DNA from: Acidilobaceae archaeon
GTDB taxonomy: Archaea; Thermoproteota; Thermoprotei_A; Sulfolobales; Acidilobaceae
Reading direction: 5' to 3'
Assembly (NCBI GenBank): GCA_027013765.1
Contig: JALWGG010000208.1
Span: 1-8,671 of the forward strand
DNA: 8,671 nucleotides
The notes beneath the pieces were generated by a model. That model was not told the origin of the DNA, made no database searches, and saw only the letters and a program-made list of their open reading frames with translations. Positions 6,254 to 8,671 of the stretch are shown here, in pieces. The stretch's first letter is position 1, and every line of letters begins with the position of its first letter. Position numbers and translations under genes: made by a program.

Positions 6254-7174
6254 CTAGCCCTTACCAGCACCATAGTGCTTCTCCATCATTGCAACCCATT
6301 TCCAGACCTCATTTATGTATTCCTCTAGCCTGCGCAGGGCTTCCGGATCATTCAGTATATGCCTATATCTTCCCTGAGGCTTCAGGTACTCTATTATGGG
6401 AGCTCTCTTTGATGGATCCTTATAGCGTGCAGCTATTGGACTCAGCCTGAACGCTCCCTGGTTAAATTCATAGAGTGGGTACAGGCCTGTTTTTACAGCA
6501 AGCTGGCCTAGATTAGGCGTCAGCGCTGGATCGAACTTCCACCCTACCGGGCAGGGTGCTAGGAGGTGTATATATTTGAACCCCCTTATCTGGGACGCCC
6601 TTTTTACTTTTTCTATGAAATCCATGGGATACCCTACTGTTGCTGTTGCAACATATTTTACTCCATGAGCTATCAAGATCATTGGTATATTCTTCTTATG
6701 CTCCTGCTTGCCCTTCCACGTTGTCGTGGTCCATGCACCATACGGGGTTAGACTACTCCTCTGTATCCCAGTGTTCATGTATGCCTCGTTATCGACACAT
6801 ATGTATATTATATCATCGTCCCTCTCAGCAGCGCCACTCAAGGCCTGGAACCCTATATCTCCCGTGCCTCCGTCGCCTGCCCACACAACTACATTGACGT
6901 CATCCCTTCCTAGCGCTTCGAATGCTGCTTTCATGCCTGCAGCAGCACTCGCTCCGGCAGCGAATACTATGTTCAATATACTACTATATATACCTGATTT
7001 GGGTGCTATTCCTTGTATAACACTGCTGCACCCTGCTGGAATAACCATTACAAAGTTGTCGCCTAGAGCCATCTTTAGATATCGCATACCCATAGTTTCA
7101 GGGCATCCCGGGCATGCAGCATTCCCCGGCATTAGATATTTTTTCTTAGGGATCCTCTTGAGACTAACACCCAT
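6254..7174 (-). CDS. porB: Pyruvate:ferredoxin oxidoreductase, beta subunit
   Basis: This is the thiamine-diphosphate-binding subunit of the complex that converts pyruvate and CoA to acetyl-CoA and CO2 while reducing ferredoxin in the cytoplasm. The protein is 306 residues, normal for PorB. Four cysteines for the proximal 4Fe-4S cluster are present: C21 and C24 in CPGC, C49 in AGCSS, and C208 in APCPVGW. The thiamine-diphosphate/Mg motif is GDGGTGDIG (100-108) with the closing Asn at N129 in VDNEAYMNTG. STPYGA-like TPYGAWTTTT (143-152) is typical of pyruvate-type beta subunits. Two starts compete: ATG at 7174 (GGAGGTGG seven bases upstream) and GTG at 7177 (four bases). I chose ATG by spacing; the GTG adds one residue. 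The ATG overlaps the porA stop by one base (TGATG), which implies translational coupling. No T-run follows the stop. Family is certain; pyruvate rather than 2-oxoisovalerate is likely from the alpha subunit. Confidence 0.96.
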   Translation of the reverse strand: MGVSLKRIPKKKYLMPGNAACPGCPETMGMRYLKMALGDNFVMVIPAGCSSVIQGIAPKSGIYSSILNIVFAAGASAAAGMKAAFEALGRDDVNVVVWAGDGGTGDIGFQALSGAAERDDDIIYICVDNEAYMNTGIQRSSLTPYGAWTTTTWKGKQEHKKNIPMILIAHGVKYVATATVGYPMDFIEKVKRASQIRGFKYIHLLAPCPVGWKFDPALTPNLGQLAVKTGLYPLYEFNQGAFRLSPIAARYKDPSKRAPIIEYLKPQGRYRHILNDPEALRRLEEYINEVWKWVAMMEKHYGAGKG

Positions 7175-8373
7175 CACCTAGCCACCTCCTCAATCCTCCT
7201 ATACTTACGTGGCAGTAACCAAGTTACTGGCTCATATATGAATCCATATTCCTCTACAGAGTCGATAAACTCTTTAATTACACTATACATCTCAGCTGGT
7301 TTAACATCTACTCCCGTTAAACCAGCTATCACTCCCCTAATACTAGTCCCGTTTCCATATAACGTGGATACAACATCGTTTAGCAGGATGCCTGTCGACC
7401 CCATCGATATCGCTCTGTCAAACACTATTACACCCTTCACTCCGGTAAGTAGTTCCATTAGCCTCTCTCTAGGCCAAGGCCTGAGGAATCTAATCCTGAC
7501 TAATCCCACCTGGTATCCTTCTTCTCTTAACATGTTTACTGCTTCCTTGGCATCGCCTGCCCAGCTCCCCGTTATTATAGCGTTAAACTTTGAGTCCTCG
7601 CATTTATAGCATTCAACTAGGCCTCCATAGGATCTGCCAAAGATCTCGCCATATTCCCTGTCAACCTCGTCTATGACTTTTTTAGCCTCATTCATGGCTA
7701 CATGCATAGAGTATCTCATCATGAAGTGGTCCTCATCGTCTGATATGTTACCCATAACAATCTTTGATTCGGGGGTGATAACATATGGCTGCCTACGTGG
7801 TGGTAGCCATGAGTCTACTTCATCCTGCTCTGGAACGTTCACTGGAGCACTTGTATGGGATAAGATGAACCCGTCAAGACCTATCATTACTGGCAGGTAT
7901 ACTCGCGGGTCCTCACTGATCTTAAAAGCTTGCAGTATCAAGTCTAGTACCTCTTGATTCTCTTGAGCTATACCAATTATCCATCCCGAATCTCTCTGAT
8001 CCATTATGTCCTGGTGGTCAACGTGGATGTTCCATGGAGGCCCTATAGCCCTTGTCACAACTGCCATCACTAGAGGTATCCTAGCCCCTGCAGCCCACCA
8101 TACAACCTCATGCATATACAATAAACCGTGACTCGCAGTAGCTGTGAACGCCCTAGCACCAGCACTAGCTGCTGCATATACTGCCGCTAAGGCACTGTGC
8201 TCACTCTCAACCCTTAGAACCCTTGCATCTAACAGGCCACTCTCAGCCATCTCACTGATCTTCTCGACTATGGTGGTTTGCGGCGTTATTGGATATGCTG
8301 CAACAACCTGTACACGTGCAAGTCTAACGGCTTCAGCAACAGCATAGTTTCCAGTGAGGACCTTCACTGGCAC
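7174..8373 (-). CDS. porA: Pyruvate:ferredoxin oxidoreductase, alpha subunit
   Basis: The 399-residue alpha subunit supplies the pyrimidine-side thiamine-diphosphate domain and the substrate contacts of the oxidoreductase. Visible landmarks are YPITPQT (27-33), where T30 is the conserved substrate-contact Thr, ESEHSA (56-61) with the Glu (E58) that activates the cofactor, and SHGLLYMHE (81-89). Further on are R108 in VVTRA, aligned by eye with the pyruvate-binding Arg, DHQDIMDQRDSGW (119-131), and FLRPWP (296-301) in the C-terminal domain. DHxD plus RDSGW is the pyruvate-type pattern; 2-oxoisovalerate enzymes differ there. Alpha is separate from gamma, unlike the fused Sulfolobus enzymes. Two adjacent GTG codons could start it: 8376 (three bases after GGAGGTG) or 8373 (six bases). 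I chose 8373 by spacing. It follows porD without a gap and overlaps porB by one base. A perfect 12-bp hairpin lies in its last quarter. Confidence 0.96.
   Translation of the reverse strand: MPVKVLTGNYAVAEAVRLARVQVVAAYPITPQTTIVEKISEMAESGLLDARVLRVESEHSALAAVYAAASAGARAFTATASHGLLYMHEVVWWAAGARIPLVMAVVTRAIGPPWNIHVDHQDIMDQRDSGWIIGIAQENQEVLDLILQAFKISEDPRVYLPVMIGLDGFILSHTSAPVNVPEQDEVDSWLPPRRQPYVITPESKIVMGNISDDEDHFMMRYSMHVAMNEAKKVIDEVDREYGEIFGRSYGGLVECYKCEDSKFNAIITGSWAGDAKEAVNMLREEGYQVGLVRIRFLRPWPRERLMELLTGVKGVIVFDRAISMGSTGILLNDVVSTLYGNGTSIRGVIAGLTGVDVKPAEMYSVIKEFIDSVEEYGFIYEPVTWLLPRKYRRIEEVAR
7182..7189 (-). promoter_or_regulatory. Ribosome binding site of porB inside the end of porA
   Basis: GGAGGTGG on the minus strand is embedded in the last codons of porA (EEVA). 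It is four bases from GTG (7177) and seven from ATG (7174), so it supports either but fits ATG better. Its position inside the upstream gene supports coupled translation. Confidence 0.7.
7294..7327. repeat. Perfect 12-bp inverted repeat with 10-base loop inside porA
   Basis: AGCTGGTTTAAC (7294-7305) is the exact reverse complement of GTTAAACCAGCT (7316-7327), around a 10-base spacer. On the mRNA strand it covers the codons AGLTGVDVKPA. The stem is mixed in composition and would be a stable hairpin in the porDAB transcript about 120 bases before the porA stop. Role unknown. Confidence 0.85.
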
Positions 8374-8376
8374 CAC

Positions 8377-8661
8377 TCACACCTCCGGGACCATCTTAAT
8401 AGCGTTGAATGGGCATACGTTAGCGCATATTCCACATCCCTTACAATAATCATACTCTACTCCTACCTTACCATTATCCAATATTATTATTGTATCCTCA
8501 GGACAATATAACCAGCATATCTGGCATCCGGTACACTTCTCTGTATCAACTATGGGTTTGACTGTGCGCCAAGATCCTGTTTTCCCTACAGATCCGGGTT
8601 GGGGCGTGCTTAATGGCGCCTTAAAGTAGGTTTTTGGCTCTTCTACAATCAGCTGTGCCAC
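8377..8661 (-). CDS. porD: Pyruvate:ferredoxin oxidoreductase, delta subunit (2x[4Fe-4S] ferredoxin-like)
   Basis: This small subunit carries the two 4Fe-4S clusters that pass electrons from the thiamine centre to ferredoxin. Both motifs are complete: C43-x2-C46-x2-C49-x3-C53-P and C73-x2-C76-x2-C79-x3-C83-P. The segment KTGSWRTVKP (27-36) just before the first cluster is typical of PorD and separates it from free ferredoxins. The GTG at 8661 gives 94 residues but has no clear ribosome site, and the frame stays open to the window edge. The true start may therefore lie a few codons further out. The gene ends at TGA (8377-8379), directly abutting porA. In archaeal four-subunit clusters porG usually precedes porD, so it is expected just right of this window (inference). 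Confidence 0.93.
   Translation of the reverse strand: MAQLIVEEPKTYFKAPLSTPQPGSVGKTGSWRTVKPIVDTEKCTGCQICWLYCPEDTIIILDNGKVGVEYDYCKGCGICANVCPFNAIKMVPEV
8380..8386 (-). promoter_or_regulatory. Ribosome binding site of porA inside the end of porD
   Basis: GGAGGTG on the minus strand overlaps the last porD codons and its TGA. Spacing is three bases to GTG 8376 and six to GTG 8373, which favours the second. Confidence 0.7.
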
Positions 8662-8671
8662 TTCAATACCC

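Noticed and set aside
6530..6560. CACCCT / AGGGTG 6-bp hairpin in porB
   Set aside because: Too short to separate from chance in coding DNA.

Overview
The window looks like chromosomal DNA of a hyperthermophilic or thermophilic crenarchaeon, probably Desulfurococcales or Acidilobales or a close relative. The genus cannot be set from the sequence alone. The reasons are a four-subunit ancient-type pyruvate:ferredoxin oxidoreductase with separate alpha, beta and delta genes, an archaeal two-domain FlaJ/TadC-like pilus platform protein, frequent GTG and TTG starts, Shine-Dalgarno sites of the GGAGGTG type, T-rich rather than hairpin-type gene ends, and very short gaps inside gene clusters. No rRNA, tRNA, CRISPR array or recognisable insertion sequence was seen.

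Layout from left to right. (1) Positions 1-1912, plus strand: the last 23 codons of a probable GspE/FlaI-type secretion ATPase, then a complete 608-residue FlaJ/TadC-like membrane protein. Together they form the motor and platform of an archaeal type IV pilus or secretion system. (2) Positions 1945-3144, minus strand: a complete acyl-CoA dehydrogenase, tail to tail with the pilus gene and with no beta-oxidation partners in view. (3) Positions 3253-4904, minus strand: two genes I do not recognise, a seven-helix membrane protein and, upstream of it, a soluble protein with a four-cysteine N-terminal motif, a Pro/Ala/Glu/Lys linker and an unknown C-terminal domain. (4) Positions 4905-5132: a divergent intergenic region with a near-symmetric TATA-like element and a possible structured leader. 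(5) Positions 5133-6239, plus strand: a 368-residue membrane protein with about 12 helices in a 6+6 layout, possibly a very divergent MFS transporter. (6) Positions 6254-8671, minus strand: porD-porA-porB, tightly overlapping and translationally coupled. porG would be expected just beyond the right edge.

The por genes make acetyl-CoA, CO2 and reduced ferredoxin from pyruvate. The acyl-CoA dehydrogenase is a separate CoA-thioester redox enzyme whose electron acceptor is not encoded here. The three unrecognised genes between the two metabolic units are the least explained part of the window.

The strongest unexplained signal is a perfect 16-bp inverted repeat (arms 5141-5156 and 5209-5224) starting three codons into the 368-residue membrane protein gene. 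Its left arm ends exactly on the first in-frame ATG. A perfect 12-bp hairpin near the 3' end of porA (7294-7327) and an 11-bp all-A/T hairpin (5384-5408) are weaker companions. I did not find a convincing new defence or mobile system.
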